From the NCBI GenBank assembly GCA_964413535.1, contig CAYPTB010000027.1, positions 1 through 64,000 on the forward strand: a stretch of DNA of 64,000 nucleotides, read 5' to 3'. This DNA is from CAYPTB01 sp964413535 (GTDB lineage Bacteria > Planctomycetota > UBA1135 > GCA-002686595). The notes beneath the pieces were generated by a model. That model was given only the letters and a program-made list of their open reading frames with translations. It had not been told where the DNA came from and did not search any database. Positions within the stretch are counted from its first letter, which is position 1. Every line of letters begins with the position of its first letter. Of this stretch, positions 10,485 to 19,239 are shown piece by piece. The position numbers and the translations under genes are program-made.

Positions 10485-11828
10485 ATGGACCATCGCAACG
10501 GAACCTGCTCGTCCTGCGGGGCGACCTACAAGATCCCGGCTTCGTTCACCCACGATCGCGCGCGCTGCAAGGAATGCGGCGGAGCGGTCGAGATCGGACC
10601 GGTTCAATCGGACACCCAGCTCCCCCCCCAGACGGGACCGACGCCCTACGTGCCGAGCGGGCGCAAGCACGCCGGCCCGTCGATGAAGGAGCAGCTCCTG
10701 GCTCGGAGAGCGCAGTCCTCGCCCGCGCCCGTGAAGGAACCGGCGCCGCGAGCGGATTCGGCGGGAACGCCGAGGCCGGTGGCTGCGCGAGCTACCGCGC
10801 CGAGGGTCGCCGGTAGGGCTGCGGCAGGCACGGCTTCGCGCCGACCCGTCGGACGAACGCGCGCGACCGCGGGCACGGACGACGACGAGGATGCTCCCGA
10901 AGGCGCGACGCGCGGCGGCTCCGGCCGCGGACGAGGTCGCCAGAAGCGCGGCGGCGGACGCGCGCGACGCGGCGGCAAAGGGCACGCGGCTCCGAAGCGC
11001 ACGCTCAGCACGCCGATGATCATCGGCATCGTTGGGCTCGTCGTCCTGCTCGGCGCCGGCGCCTACTTCTTCAGGGAGGACCTGCTGGGCGCCGGCGAGG
11101 CCGTCGATGCGGCCGGTTCCGAGACGCGCGACGTCGACTCGAAGGCGAGCGAGGGCGCGGCCGGCACCGAGCCCGCTCCGACGGGCCCGAGCGCGCCTGC
11201 GCCGGAAGACGGCCAGTCCGCCGGCCTGCCGGGAGCCGACGCCGGCCCGGCCCCCGTCGCGGACGCGGGTGAACAGAAGAGCGACGCGGCGCCCGACAAG
11301 GACAACAAGCGCGACCCCGACGCCGTCGATCTTTCGATCTACGCGGACTTCGGTCCGGTCGACGACACGACGCCCGAGGAGTGGCAGGAACTCGAGGACA
11401 AGCTCGAGCTCGCGATGGACGCCGGATCCGGCGCGGGACAGATCAAGGCTCAGAAGTTCCTCGAGGAGCGCGGACGCAAGGCGTTCCCCGTGATCCTCAA
11501 CCACATGAAGGAGCTCGACCTCTCGACCGAAGCTCACACCCGCCAAGGGATGTGGAGCCAGCGCATGCTGCAAACCATCACGAACGGCGCGAACTTCGGG
11601 TGGAAGGAGTTCGGCGACGAGGTCGAGCCGGGCGACCGCTACTACGAGTGGTACAACAAGGTCGCCGTCAACCAGTGGTGCAAGGCCTGGCTCCAAGCCG
11701 AGAACAGCCTCAAGGCCTGGAAGAGCTTGGCCAAGATCAAGGACGGCGATTCGTCCGAAGAGCCGACCGACGACGAGCCGCTGGAGGACGACGAGCCCTC
11801 CACCGCGGACCTGTTGGAAGGGGATTAG
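10485..11828 (+). CDS. Zinc-ribbon, single-TM protein with long disordered linker (paralogue 2)
   Basis: This 447-residue protein of unknown function has the same plan as its upstream neighbour. Residues 7-36 form a CxxC/CxxC zinc ribbon (CSSC, CKEC). About 120 residues of basic, low-complexity sequence follow (RRGGKGHAAPKR), then one membrane helix (about 178-196, MIIGIVGLVVLLGAG). Next comes an acidic, alanine/proline/glycine-rich linker. A C-terminal helical block (FPVILNHMKELDL, MLQTITNGANFGW, NQWCKAWLQ) aligns with the paralogue's. The basic region before and acidic region after the helix agree with the positive-inside rule, giving a cytoplasmic ribbon and an external C-terminal domain. 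It ends in a very acidic tail. Such architectures are frequent as hypothetical proteins in planctomycete genomes. Confidence 0.75.
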   Translation: MDHRNGTCSSCGATYKIPASFTHDRARCKECGGAVEIGPVQSDTQLPPQTGPTPYVPSGRKHAGPSMKEQLLARRAQSSPAPVKEPAPRADSAGTPRPVAARATAPRVAGRAAAGTASRRPVGRTRATAGTDDDEDAPEGATRGGSGRGRGRQKRGGGRARRGGKGHAAPKRTLSTPMIIGIVGLVVLLGAGAYFFREDLLGAGEAVDAAGSETRDVDSKASEGAAGTEPAPTGPSAPAPEDGQSAGLPGADAGPAPVADAGEQKSDAAPDKDNKRDPDAVDLSIYADFGPVDDTTPEEWQELEDKLELAMDAGSGAGQIKAQKFLEERGRKAFPVILNHMKELDLSTEAHTRQGMWSQRMLQTITNGANFGWKEFGDEVEPGDRYYEWYNKVAVNQWCKAWLQAENSLKAWKSLAKIKDGDSSEEPTDDEPLEDDEPSTADLLEGD

Positions 11829-11906
11829 GCGCCGGTAGGTTCGACGCGGGAGTCCGGCTCTCGGCTGCGCCGTGCTAGGCGCAGCGGCGCAGTCCTGGCG
11901 TGGCGC

Positions 11907-13742
11907 TCATGGTGCGCTCGAGCTCATCGGCGCGACGGCTGGCTCGGGCGGAAGAGCGGGTTGGCCGAGCGGCTTGCCCGCGATCCCCGCCACGCCGCCG
12001 CGGCGCGGATCGGAGACCGCGACCGGCTCCCCGTCGGGGCGCAGCAGGATCGCCTGCACGCTCGAGGGGCTCTTGGGCATCGCGCGCGTCTCGTGTCCGA
12101 GCTCGCGCAGCTCGGCGAGGAGCGCAGGATCCCAACCCGCCTCGAACTCCGTGGAAGTAGGCGACCACTGCTGGTGCAGCCGCGGAGCGCGCACGGCGTC
12201 CGCGAGGTCCTGCCCGTGGACGAGCGTGCGCAGCACGACCTGGAGGACCGCGGTCGGGATGCGCGGGCCGCCCGGGCTCCCGATGACCATCGTGACGCCG
12301 CGTCCGCCCTGGCGCAGGACCGCGGGGGTCATCGAGGACAGGGGCCGCTTGCCCGGCTCGATCGCGTTCGCGGAGCTCCCCACGAGCCCGAATTCGTTGG
12401 GGATGCCAGGGGCCAGCGCGAAGTCGTCCATCTCGTTGTTCAGGAGGAGACCGAGCTCACCGACCATCACGCCCGATCCGAAGAGACCGTTCAGCGTCGT
12501 GGTGAGGCTGACCGCGTTGCCGTCCTCGTCGAGCACGGAGACGTGCGTGGTCTCCCCGCGCTCGGGCCCCGCGCCGAGCGGAGCCGGCGTCGGGCTCCAC
12601 GGTCCCACGTGCGGATCCGCCCTAGCACCGATCGACGTGCGCCGCGCCGTGATCCATTCCGGCGACAGGAGCTCCGCGACGGGCACGTCGTGGAAGTACG
12701 GATCCCCGAGGTGCTCGGCGCGGTCGGCGAAGCTGCGTCGCAGGGCTTCGATCCACCAGTGCACGGTTCGCGCGTCGAGGCCCACCGGGTCATCGATGCC
12801 GCGCGCGCGGCGTTCCGCGATCGTCTGCGCGCGCTCGGCGTCGAGCGGAAAGCCGTCGAGGATGCGCAGGACCTGGAGCAGGATGATCCCGCCGGAGCTC
12901 GGCGGCGGCATGGACACGATCTCGTACCCGCGGAACCAACCGCGTAGCGGCGTGCGCCACACGGTCGAGTAGCTCGCCAGGTCGAAGAGCGTGACGAGTC
13001 CCCCCGCGCTCTCCATCTCGTGGACGATCGCCCGGGCGACGACCCCGTCGTAGAAACCGGCCGGTCCGTTGCGAACGAGGCGGTCGAGCGTCTCGGCCAA
13101 GGCGGTCTGAACCAGCCGATCGCCGGCCGCGAGGGGCCGACCGGCCGGGTAGAAGAGCCGCCGCGCCGAGGGGGAGCGCATGAGGCGCTCGCGCAGGTGC
13201 GGATCCCGCAGGTGATGGGCGAGCCACGGATCGACGTCGAATCCATCCCTGGCGAGCCGCACGGCGGGACTCGCCAGGCGCGCGAACGGCAGCTTTCCGA
13301 ATCGGCGATGGAAGTCGTGCAGCCCGCGGGGCGACCCGGGTACGCCCACGGCGCGATGCCCTTCCCGCGAGAGCTCGGGGACCAAGACGCCGTCTTCGAG
13401 GTAGGCGTCGAGCGTCAGGGCGCGCGGGGCGGTCTCGCGAAAGTCGAGCGCCAGGGCCTCGCCTCCGTCGGCCGGAACCCACAGGGCGAAACCTCCCCCG
13501 CCGAGATTCCCGGCCTGCGGGTACACGACGGCCAGGGCCAGCGCGGTTGCGACCGCGGCGTCGGCCGCGTTCCCACCCTCCTCGAGGATGTCGAGCCCCA
13601 CCGCCGTCGCCAACGGGTGCTCGCTGACGAGCGCGCCGCGTTTCGGGCGGGTCGTGCCGTCGGGGTTTCGCGCGCCTCCGCGCAGCTCCGCGCAGCCGAC
13701 GAGGGCGAGGGCGCAGAGCCACGCGACCGAGCGTCGCTTCAC
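11907..13742 (-). CDS. ggt: Gamma-glutamyltransferase, predicted lipoprotein
   Basis: GGT is an N-terminal-nucleophile enzyme that hydrolyses or transfers the gamma-glutamyl group of glutathione and related peptides outside the cytoplasm. The 611-residue precursor begins with a lipoprotein signal (MKRRSVAWLCALALVGC), so the mature enzyme is probably membrane-anchored. The large-subunit block GGNAADAAVATALAL is present. The autocleavage/nucleophile threonine lies in GETTHVSVLDEDGNAVS at about residue 400, followed by the oxyanion/substrate blocks NNEMDDF and PLSSMTPA. The start is a GTG overlapping the TGA of the NIL gene (GTGA), which is also what places the signal peptide at the N-terminus. 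A sluggish acylase of the same fold is an alternative, but the motifs fit GGT well. Confidence 0.9.
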   Translation of the reverse strand: MKRRSVAWLCALALVGCAELRGGARNPDGTTRPKRGALVSEHPLATAVGLDILEEGGNAADAAVATALALAVVYPQAGNLGGGGFALWVPADGGEALALDFRETAPRALTLDAYLEDGVLVPELSREGHRAVGVPGSPRGLHDFHRRFGKLPFARLASPAVRLARDGFDVDPWLAHHLRDPHLRERLMRSPSARRLFYPAGRPLAAGDRLVQTALAETLDRLVRNGPAGFYDGVVARAIVHEMESAGGLVTLFDLASYSTVWRTPLRGWFRGYEIVSMPPPSSGGIILLQVLRILDGFPLDAERAQTIAERRARGIDDPVGLDARTVHWWIEALRRSFADRAEHLGDPYFHDVPVAELLSPEWITARRTSIGARADPHVGPWSPTPAPLGAGPERGETTHVSVLDEDGNAVSLTTTLNGLFGSGVMVGELGLLLNNEMDDFALAPGIPNEFGLVGSSANAIEPGKRPLSSMTPAVLRQGGRGVTMVIGSPGGPRIPTAVLQVVLRTLVHGQDLADAVRAPRLHQQWSPTSTEFEAGWDPALLAELRELGHETRAMPKSPSSVQAILLRPDGEPVAVSDPRRGGVAGIAGKPLGQPALPPEPAVAPMSSSAP

Positions 13743-13987
13743 GTGCCGGGATGCTCGGCTTCCGTGATCTCTTCCACGGTCACGCCGCGCTCGCGCAGGT
13801 AGGTCACGGCGTCGCCGATCGCGTGCGGCTCGCCCTCGATCTCGACCGCCACCAGGGCCATCTGCTCGGTGATGCTCGCCGCGCGGATGTTCGGCACGAC
13901 GCCGAACTTCGCGTGCAAGGTGTGGCTGATGATCGGCTCCTTGATCAGATCCTGGGGGAAGGTGCAGAAGTACTTGGCGATCGCCAT
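13739..13987 (-). CDS. Small stand-alone NIL-domain protein
   Basis: This 82-residue protein consists of one NIL domain, the ferredoxin-fold ligand-binding module found at the C-terminus of MetN transporter ATPases and in some 4Fe-4S ferredoxins. The family pattern is clear: KEPIISHTLHAKFGVVPNIR, then a beta strand ALVAVEIEG, then DAVTYLRERGVTVEEI. No ferredoxin cysteine clusters or ABC domain are attached. In MetN the domain senses methionine; whether this free copy binds an amino acid is not visible from sequence. It is coupled to ggt by a GTGA overlap, so a sulfur/amino-acid-related role is suggested by context only. Confidence 0.8.
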   Translation of the reverse strand: MAIAKYFCTFPQDLIKEPIISHTLHAKFGVVPNIRAASITEQMALVAVEIEGEPHAIGDAVTYLRERGVTVEEITEAEHPGT

Positions 13988-13990
13988 CGT

Positions 13991-14740
13991 TCACTCCCGA
14001 GCTCTGTTCTCAGAGTCTCTCGCTCCCGGATCCACCGACTCGGCGACGGAACCCGCGCGCCGGCGTGTGGCCAAGAGGGACGCGCATCCCACCAAAAGCA
14101 GCGTTGGACCTGCAAGGACTCCGCGATAGGGAGTCCGGCGGTCGGAGAACCACTCGGTTCCCGCCGGTCCGTAGATACCCCGACTTCGCTGCCAGTCGAT
14201 GCCGGCCGTTTCGGCGAGGAGCGTGGCCGGGGAGCAGTCGAGGACGCGCGCGGCGAGACGCGGCGCGATCTCCCCCAGGGTGCGCCCGCCCAGGATGCCG
14301 GGCGCCGCGTCGCTCGGGCCGCCCACGACGGGCAGGGCGCTGAAGAGCGCCGAAGCGAGCAACGAGAGGGCCGTTCCACGCCAGGCGAAGCTCGAGAGCC
14401 GCGCTCCGAGCGCGAAGCCGAGGGCGAAGAGCCCGGTCCAGGCCAGGGCCGCCCACGCGGGCGAGGGCAGCACGCCGCCGCTGCGCGCATCGAGGCCCAC
14501 GACGAGGAGCGTCCAACTCGCGGGCGCGAGCGGCCCGAAGGGCCAGAACGAGTGCGTACGCGCACCGAGTTGGAAGCCGGCGGGGAACGAGAGGATCCCG
14601 ATCCAACACAAGAGCGCGAGGGGTTGCGCCGCTCCCAAGATCCAGGGAAGCGCACCCAGCGCTCCCCATGCGAGTCCCGCTCTGAAATCGGGCAGAGCAT
14701 CGCTCGCCCCTTCGGCTTCCCTCGACTTGGTCCCGCTCAC
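13991..14740 (-). CDS. Polytopic membrane protein of unknown function
   Basis: The 249-residue product has about four to five hydrophobic segments (for example GLAWGALGALPWILGAA, TGLFALGFALGARL, GVLAGPTLLLVGCASLLA) separated by short loops. A longer loop after the fourth segment contains TAGIDWQRSRGIYGPAGTEW. I do not recognise a family. It ends four bases before the NIL gene on the same strand and is divergent from the sulfatase-like gene. The GTG start giving VSGTKSREAEG is a choice among several; the frame is open further upstream but only with arginine-rich sequence. No catalytic motif is evident. Confidence 0.6.
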   Translation of the reverse strand: MSGTKSREAEGASDALPDFRAGLAWGALGALPWILGAAQPLALLCWIGILSFPAGFQLGARTHSFWPFGPLAPASWTLLVVGLDARSGGVLPSPAWAALAWTGLFALGFALGARLSSFAWRGTALSLLASALFSALPVVGGPSDAAPGILGGRTLGEIAPRLAARVLDCSPATLLAETAGIDWQRSRGIYGPAGTEWFSDRRTPYRGVLAGPTLLLVGCASLLATRRRAGSVAESVDPGARDSENRARE

Positions 14741-14847
14741 GCGTCGCCTGCGGCGTACGGAGGCCGCTCGGCCGCGTCGAGCTCGTCGATGGATCGACCG
14801 CGCGGCCTTCGCCTTTTCCCTCCGCGCCCGATCATAATCCCCACGGC

Positions 14848-16284
14848 ATGCCAAGGTTCTCCTCGTTCTCGTGCGTGGTCCTCGGCGCCGCGGTCCTCCT
14901 CGGCCAGGCGTGCGGAAGGCCGCGTTTGCCGGACGTGCTGCTCGTGAGCCTCGACACGCTGCGCGCGGATCATCTCGGCTGCTACGGCTATGGACGCAGC
15001 ACCAGTCCGTTCCTCGACGAGATCGCGGAGCGAGGAATCCGCTTCGAACGCGCCTGGGCTGCGGCGAGCAACACCGCTCCGAGCCACATGAGCCTGTTCA
15101 CCGGGCTGGATTCCTTCGCGCACGGGATCCGGCCCGTAGGTCCGTCCGAACCCGTGCCGAGGCTGTCCGCGGACTGTCCCACGTTGCCGGAGGTCCTCCA
15201 GCGCGCGGGGTACCAGACCGTGGGCCTCGCCGATCACGGTTGGATCCTGACGCCGATGGGCTTCGACCGCGGCTTCGACTCGTTCGTGAACGAGCGCACC
15301 AGCCTGCCGCAGAAGGTGACGCAGCTCTCCGGCGCCTTGAAGGAAGCCGACCCCGCGCGACCGCTGTTCGTCTTCCTCCACACCTACGCGATCCACGCCC
15401 CGTACCTCCCGCCGCCGCAGTACCACGGTCGCTTCACCGATGCTTCCTACCGCGGCCCGTTCCGCGACCGCTACGAAGCCCTCGTCGACCGCCGCGTCGA
15501 CGAGGCGTGGGACGCGCGCGGGAACTTCCTCGCGGAGTTCGAGGGGATGGGCGAGCGCGATCTCGACTTCCTGCGCGGTCTCTACGACGAGGGCATCGCC
15601 TACGCCGACGACATGCTGCGGCGCGTCTGGTCCCTGTGGACGCAGCACCGCAACGCGGAGCAGACGCTGCTCGTGGTGCTGTCCGATCACGGCGAGGGCT
15701 TTCTCGAGCACGGGCAACTCGGTCACCGCTACGGGCTGTATGCCGAGCTCTTGCACGTGCCCCTCCTCCTGCAGGGTCCGGGACTCGAGCCGCGCGTCGT
15801 CGAAGGGGATTTCAGTCTGACGGATCTCTTCCCCACCGTGCTGGACTACCTGGACCTCGAGCGTCCGCCTTCCATCCAGGGCTCTTCCGGGCTCGCTCTC
15901 CTGCGGGGCGCGCCCAGTGCGACGACTCCACCGGCCTTCGGTCAGCTCAACTCGAAACAGAAGCACGACGCGATCACGCAGGGCGACTGGAGGCTCCTGC
16001 GCTGGAGGGGTCCGACGTCGCAGCGCGTACGCCTGTTCGATCGATCGACCGACAAGACCGAGAAGCAGGACCTGAGCCAGGAGCGCGCGGACGTCGTCCG
16101 CGACCTACTTCCCTCACTGGACGAACGCGCCGCACGCGGGTTCGCCCACAACGAGCGTTATCCGGAGGTGCCGACCGAGCGCTTGACGCGCGAGGACGTC
16201 GGGAACCTGGGCGCGCTCGGCTACCTCGACGCAGACGCGGACGACGACTCGGCGAAGCCCATGCGGCCCCGGAAGCTCCGGTGA
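14848..16284 (+). CDS. Sulfatase-superfamily hydrolase lacking the formylglycine cysteine/serine
   Basis: This 478-residue alkaline-phosphatase/sulfatase-fold enzyme has an N-terminal export signal ending near a cysteine (LLGQAC), so it may be a lipoprotein. Metal-site blocks are visible: LLVSLDTLRADHLGCYGY near residue 30, and LSDHGEGFLEHG near residue 290. The nucleophile block, normally Cys/Ser-x-Pro-Ser-Arg, reads SNTAPSHMSLFTG. Threonine stands where the formylglycine precursor should be, and histidine replaces the arginine. Members of this superfamily with threonine at that site act as phosphatases, phosphonate hydrolases or phospho-transferases without formylglycine. True sulfatase activity is therefore unlikely; a phosphoryl-group hydrolase or transferase is more probable. 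Divergent from the membrane-protein gene. Confidence 0.8.
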   Translation: MPRFSSFSCVVLGAAVLLGQACGRPRLPDVLLVSLDTLRADHLGCYGYGRSTSPFLDEIAERGIRFERAWAAASNTAPSHMSLFTGLDSFAHGIRPVGPSEPVPRLSADCPTLPEVLQRAGYQTVGLADHGWILTPMGFDRGFDSFVNERTSLPQKVTQLSGALKEADPARPLFVFLHTYAIHAPYLPPPQYHGRFTDASYRGPFRDRYEALVDRRVDEAWDARGNFLAEFEGMGERDLDFLRGLYDEGIAYADDMLRRVWSLWTQHRNAEQTLLVVLSDHGEGFLEHGQLGHRYGLYAELLHVPLLLQGPGLEPRVVEGDFSLTDLFPTVLDYLDLERPPSIQGSSGLALLRGAPSATTPPAFGQLNSKQKHDAITQGDWRLLRWRGPTSQRVRLFDRSTDKTEKQDLSQERADVVRDLLPSLDERAARGFAHNERYPEVPTERLTREDVGNLGALGYLDADADDDSAKPMRPRKLR

Positions 16285-16286
16285 GG

Positions 16287-16323
16287 CTCGGGCGGTGCTC
16301 CTGCACCGCGTAGCGCGCCCGAG
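16287..16323. terminator. Predicted bidirectional terminator/cruciform between convergent genes
   Basis: An outer stem CTCGGGC/GCCCGAG encloses an inner stem GGTGC/GCACC with a TCCT loop. It lies three bases after the sulfatase-like stop codon and about 45 bases after the end of the convergent M28 gene. There is no strong T-tract, so it may act by structure only. Confidence 0.45.
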
Positions 16324-16369
16324 TCGTGCGCCGCTGGATCGCATCCGCCCGGCCGGCTCGTCCGCGAGC

Positions 16370-17893
16370 TCAGCGGGCCAGGGCGACCAACCAAGCGCCG
16401 GCGCCTTCGAGCCAAGTCACCCACTCCGACGCGCGCCCATTCCCTCCCCCGACGACGTCCGAGCCCACCCGGCGCACGAGATCCAGACTCACCTCCCGCA
16501 GGCAGCCGGCGAGTTCCGCCGGGTCGGGATCCGCGAGGGTCCAGGCGGTCTCCAGGGCCGCGAGCGCCCCGAGTTCCAAAGCCTCGCCGTCGATCCGATC
16601 GGAGCGGTCCAAGCTGGTGCGCGAGGTCGCGCCCGGCCGCGTCCAGAGGAGCACGGCCGGGATCCCGGCCTCGGCGAACGCGCCGTGGCTCGCACCGCCC
16701 TCGAAGGGCTGCTCGTCGAAGCCCGGCGCTTCGTCGGTCGAGCCGAACACTTCGAGCAGGGCGCGTCGGGCGACGTGAGCGAGCGCGTTCGGGGAGACGC
16801 CGACCGGACCCCGTCGATCGGGATCGGGGGTGTGCTCGAGCACCACCCTTCCGTCACCCGTGCCGATCCCCAGCACGCCCACCGCCGCGATGGGAACCGC
16901 CACGCTCGTCTCGATCCAACGCCGTGCCTGCAGGAGCTCGGGTCCGAACACGAAGCAGACGGTTCTCGAGGGACGCTCGGTGGCGCTCTGTCGGACGAGT
17001 CGCGCCGCCGCGCGCGCGGCTTCGAGCAATCCCGAGGCACCGCTGGCGTCGTCGCTGGCGCCCGACCCCTGCAGGTGGGCCACCAGGGCCACGGCCTCTC
17101 CCGCCCGCTCGATGCCATCGATCCGCGCGACGAGGACCCGGGCGACGGGCGGGCCGTACTCGACGCGGGCGTACAGGGCGAGCCGTGGGTGCGATGCGCC
17201 GCGCAGGATCGAATACGCGAGCGGAGAGATCTGGAGCACGGGCAGGGTCGTCCCGCCCTCGAGCTCGCGCACCTGGATGGCCTCCTGATCCTCGTCCGCA
17301 CCGATGCTCGAGTTGAACGTCGCGAGCGAGGCGGAAACGACGCCCGCGGCACCCCGCTGCGAAGCGCGTCGCAGGAGATCGGGGCGCACGTGCGACGTCG
17401 TCACGAGGATGGCGCCGGGAACCAAGTCCTCCAGATCGAAGACGGCGTCGCCCACGAGGTCGACGGGCGGCGCGTTGCAGGGCAGCATCGCGCGGTCCGT
17501 GTCCCACGGCTCTGCGAACGCGTGGAGCACCTCCTCGCGCCCTCCGTCGAGCAGGACGACGCGCGCCGCAATCCCCGTCCAAGCAGGCTGGTCCAGCGGC
17601 GCGCGCAACTCCTCCAAGTGCAGTCCCGGAGAGGCTCCGAAGCCGGCCGCGCGCAGCGAACGAGCGAACTCGTCCAGGACCACGTCGTAGCCGCGGCTAC
17701 CCGGCGACCTCGCGTAGGAGTCCGCGAAGACGGCCGAGTCGAGCGCCGCCTGCCGGTCGAACTCGGCGAACCAGGCCTCGATGCGCTGCGAGCGGTGCTC
17801 GCCGTCGCTTCCCGCGGAGCGTGCCTCGAACTCAACGGCGCTGATGGGCAGCACGAGCGACAGCAGAGCCGCCCATTCTCTTCCGAACACCAT
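16370..17893 (-). CDS. Exported M28-family peptidase-like protein with incomplete metal site
   Basis: The 507-residue protein has an N-terminal signal (ALLSLVLPISAVEF) and the order of an M28/Iap-type aminopeptidase: a cap region, a PA-like insert (DLEDLVPGAILVTT), then the zinc-peptidase core. The first metal block reads AHLQGSGASDDASG, keeping the histidine and the bridging aspartate but replacing the usual HxD aspartate with glutamine. The expected Glu-Glu block is FGPELLQARRW, and the next metal aspartate region is VGVLGIGTG with no aspartate. The final histidine is kept (GASHGAFAEAGIPAVLL). It is thus either an inactive relative or one with altered metal binding. Stand-alone gene, convergent with the sulfatase-like gene. 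Confidence 0.72.
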   Translation of the reverse strand: MVFGREWAALLSLVLPISAVEFEARSAGSDGEHRSQRIEAWFAEFDRQAALDSAVFADSYARSPGSRGYDVVLDEFARSLRAAGFGASPGLHLEELRAPLDQPAWTGIAARVVLLDGGREEVLHAFAEPWDTDRAMLPCNAPPVDLVGDAVFDLEDLVPGAILVTTSHVRPDLLRRASQRGAAGVVSASLATFNSSIGADEDQEAIQVRELEGGTTLPVLQISPLAYSILRGASHPRLALYARVEYGPPVARVLVARIDGIERAGEAVALVAHLQGSGASDDASGASGLLEAARAAARLVRQSATERPSRTVCFVFGPELLQARRWIETSVAVPIAAVGVLGIGTGDGRVVLEHTPDPDRRGPVGVSPNALAHVARRALLEVFGSTDEAPGFDEQPFEGGASHGAFAEAGIPAVLLWTRPGATSRTSLDRSDRIDGEALELGALAALETAWTLADPDPAELAGCLREVSLDLVRRVGSDVVGGGNGRASEWVTWLEGAGAWLVALAR

Positions 17894-18096
17894 GGAACTC
17901 CTCTGCGGGAACGGGGCCGACCGGGCCGCCCGGAGCGCCCGATTACGGACGGGATTTCCATCCCGCTGAAACGGGTCCAGGCCGGGACGGAGGACTTACA
18001 CCGTCGCGCGGGCGCGCCGTCTCCCCGATGGACGTCGCATCCGTCCGCCGCGACGACACGGGTTCCTCGATTCGGCGGAAACCCGTCCCGCGGCGC

Positions 18097-19239
18097 TCAG
18101 CCCCCGGGCCGCAGCATGTCCTCCGCGATCAGGCGCTCGAGCACGATCTCTGCCTGACGCGCCTGAGCCTCCGGCGTCGTGTGGCAGTCGTCCCGGAACC
18201 ATTCCTCGTGCGCGGCCAGGCTGGCCGTCTCCGCCACCGGCACTCCGAGCCGACGCCCCATGTCCCGCACGACCCCGTTGTTCTCCTCCACCTGGAGGCC
18301 GAGGGCTGGGTAGGCCGAGGGATCCTCGGGGAGGTTCCCGGAGGCGAACTTCTCCGCTCGGAACGCCATCGTGCACAGGAGCACTCGGGCTCCGCCCGCG
18401 CGCGACAGGGCGACGATCTGCTCCAAGTTGTCGCGATACCCTTCGGTGCGCTCTGGATCCGCGAGATGGCGCACGATCTCCTCGGGCGTCGGCACGTTCG
18501 CCTTGACGTTGCACCCGTAGATCGGGTTCTCGAGACGCTCTTCCCAGCCGAAGCGCTGGCCTGCATGCGTGCACAGGAGCAGCGCGAGCCTCGACCAGCG
18601 GAAGACTTCCTTGTGCACGTAGTTCGTGCCCGCGAAGTCCCAATGCGGGTCGCGGTAGTGCGAGTAGTCGGAGCGATAGTCGCGGAAGCTCTGCGGGAAG
18701 AGCTCGTTGCGCCCCTCGTACACGACCACGACGTCCGGCCGGAGCGGCAGCACCGACACCTCGAGGCTCACGCGCATCTCGAGCGAGATCCAGCCGGGCA
18801 CGCCGCCGTTGATCACCTCGGCGTCGACGCCCTCGGCCCGGAGCAGCCGCTCGAGCTGGGCGGGCCAGGCGTCGTTCCAAGCGAGCTCGTGTCCGTAGGT
18901 CGTGGAGGCTCCGAGACAGGCGATGCGCAACCGCCCGGGCGGTTTCTCCAGCTCCACCTCGGGTCCGCGGAAGCCCAGCGAGTTGTGCGACGGATAGCCC
19001 GGCGTCGGCACGTAGGGCAGGCGCGGATGGCTTCGATAGCGGCCCTTGACGTCCGTGTGCTCGGTGTAGATGCGCAGCTTCTCCGCGTCCATGCGACGCA
19101 CGAGCACCCGCGCGGCGACCTCGGCCAGGCCCAGCAGGAAGAGCCCCGAGACGCAACCGATGCCAAGGCGCGCGGCGATCCGGCGGGATCGCGAGCGTTG
19201 CACCGGCGGAGCCCGCACGCGGGCCTGTTCGCGACTCAC
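18097..19239 (-). CDS. Membrane-anchored SGNH/GDSL-type hydrolase
   Basis: The 380-residue protein has an N-terminal membrane helix (about residues 22-42, IGCVSGLFLLGLAEVAARV). An SGNH hydrolase domain follows. Block I is ACLGASTTYGHEL (serine nucleophile), block II is NGGVPGWISLEM, block III is VVYEGRNELF, and block V contains DDCHTTPEAQ with the catalytic Asp/His pair. SGNH enzymes act as esterases, acyl- or acetyl-transferases, often on cell-surface glycans. The start is a GTG overlapping the TGA of the upstream HTH/coiled-coil gene (GTGA). Together with the GT-C glycosyltransferase further upstream on the same strand, this suggests a surface-polysaccharide modification role, but the substrate cannot be read from sequence. 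Confidence 0.82.
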   Translation of the reverse strand: MSREQARVRAPPVQRSRSRRIAARLGIGCVSGLFLLGLAEVAARVLVRRMDAEKLRIYTEHTDVKGRYRSHPRLPYVPTPGYPSHNSLGFRGPEVELEKPPGRLRIACLGASTTYGHELAWNDAWPAQLERLLRAEGVDAEVINGGVPGWISLEMRVSLEVSVLPLRPDVVVVYEGRNELFPQSFRDYRSDYSHYRDPHWDFAGTNYVHKEVFRWSRLALLLCTHAGQRFGWEERLENPIYGCNVKANVPTPEEIVRHLADPERTEGYRDNLEQIVALSRAGGARVLLCTMAFRAEKFASGNLPEDPSAYPALGLQVEENNGVVRDMGRRLGVPVAETASLAAHEEWFRDDCHTTPEAQARQAEIVLERLIAEDMLRPGG

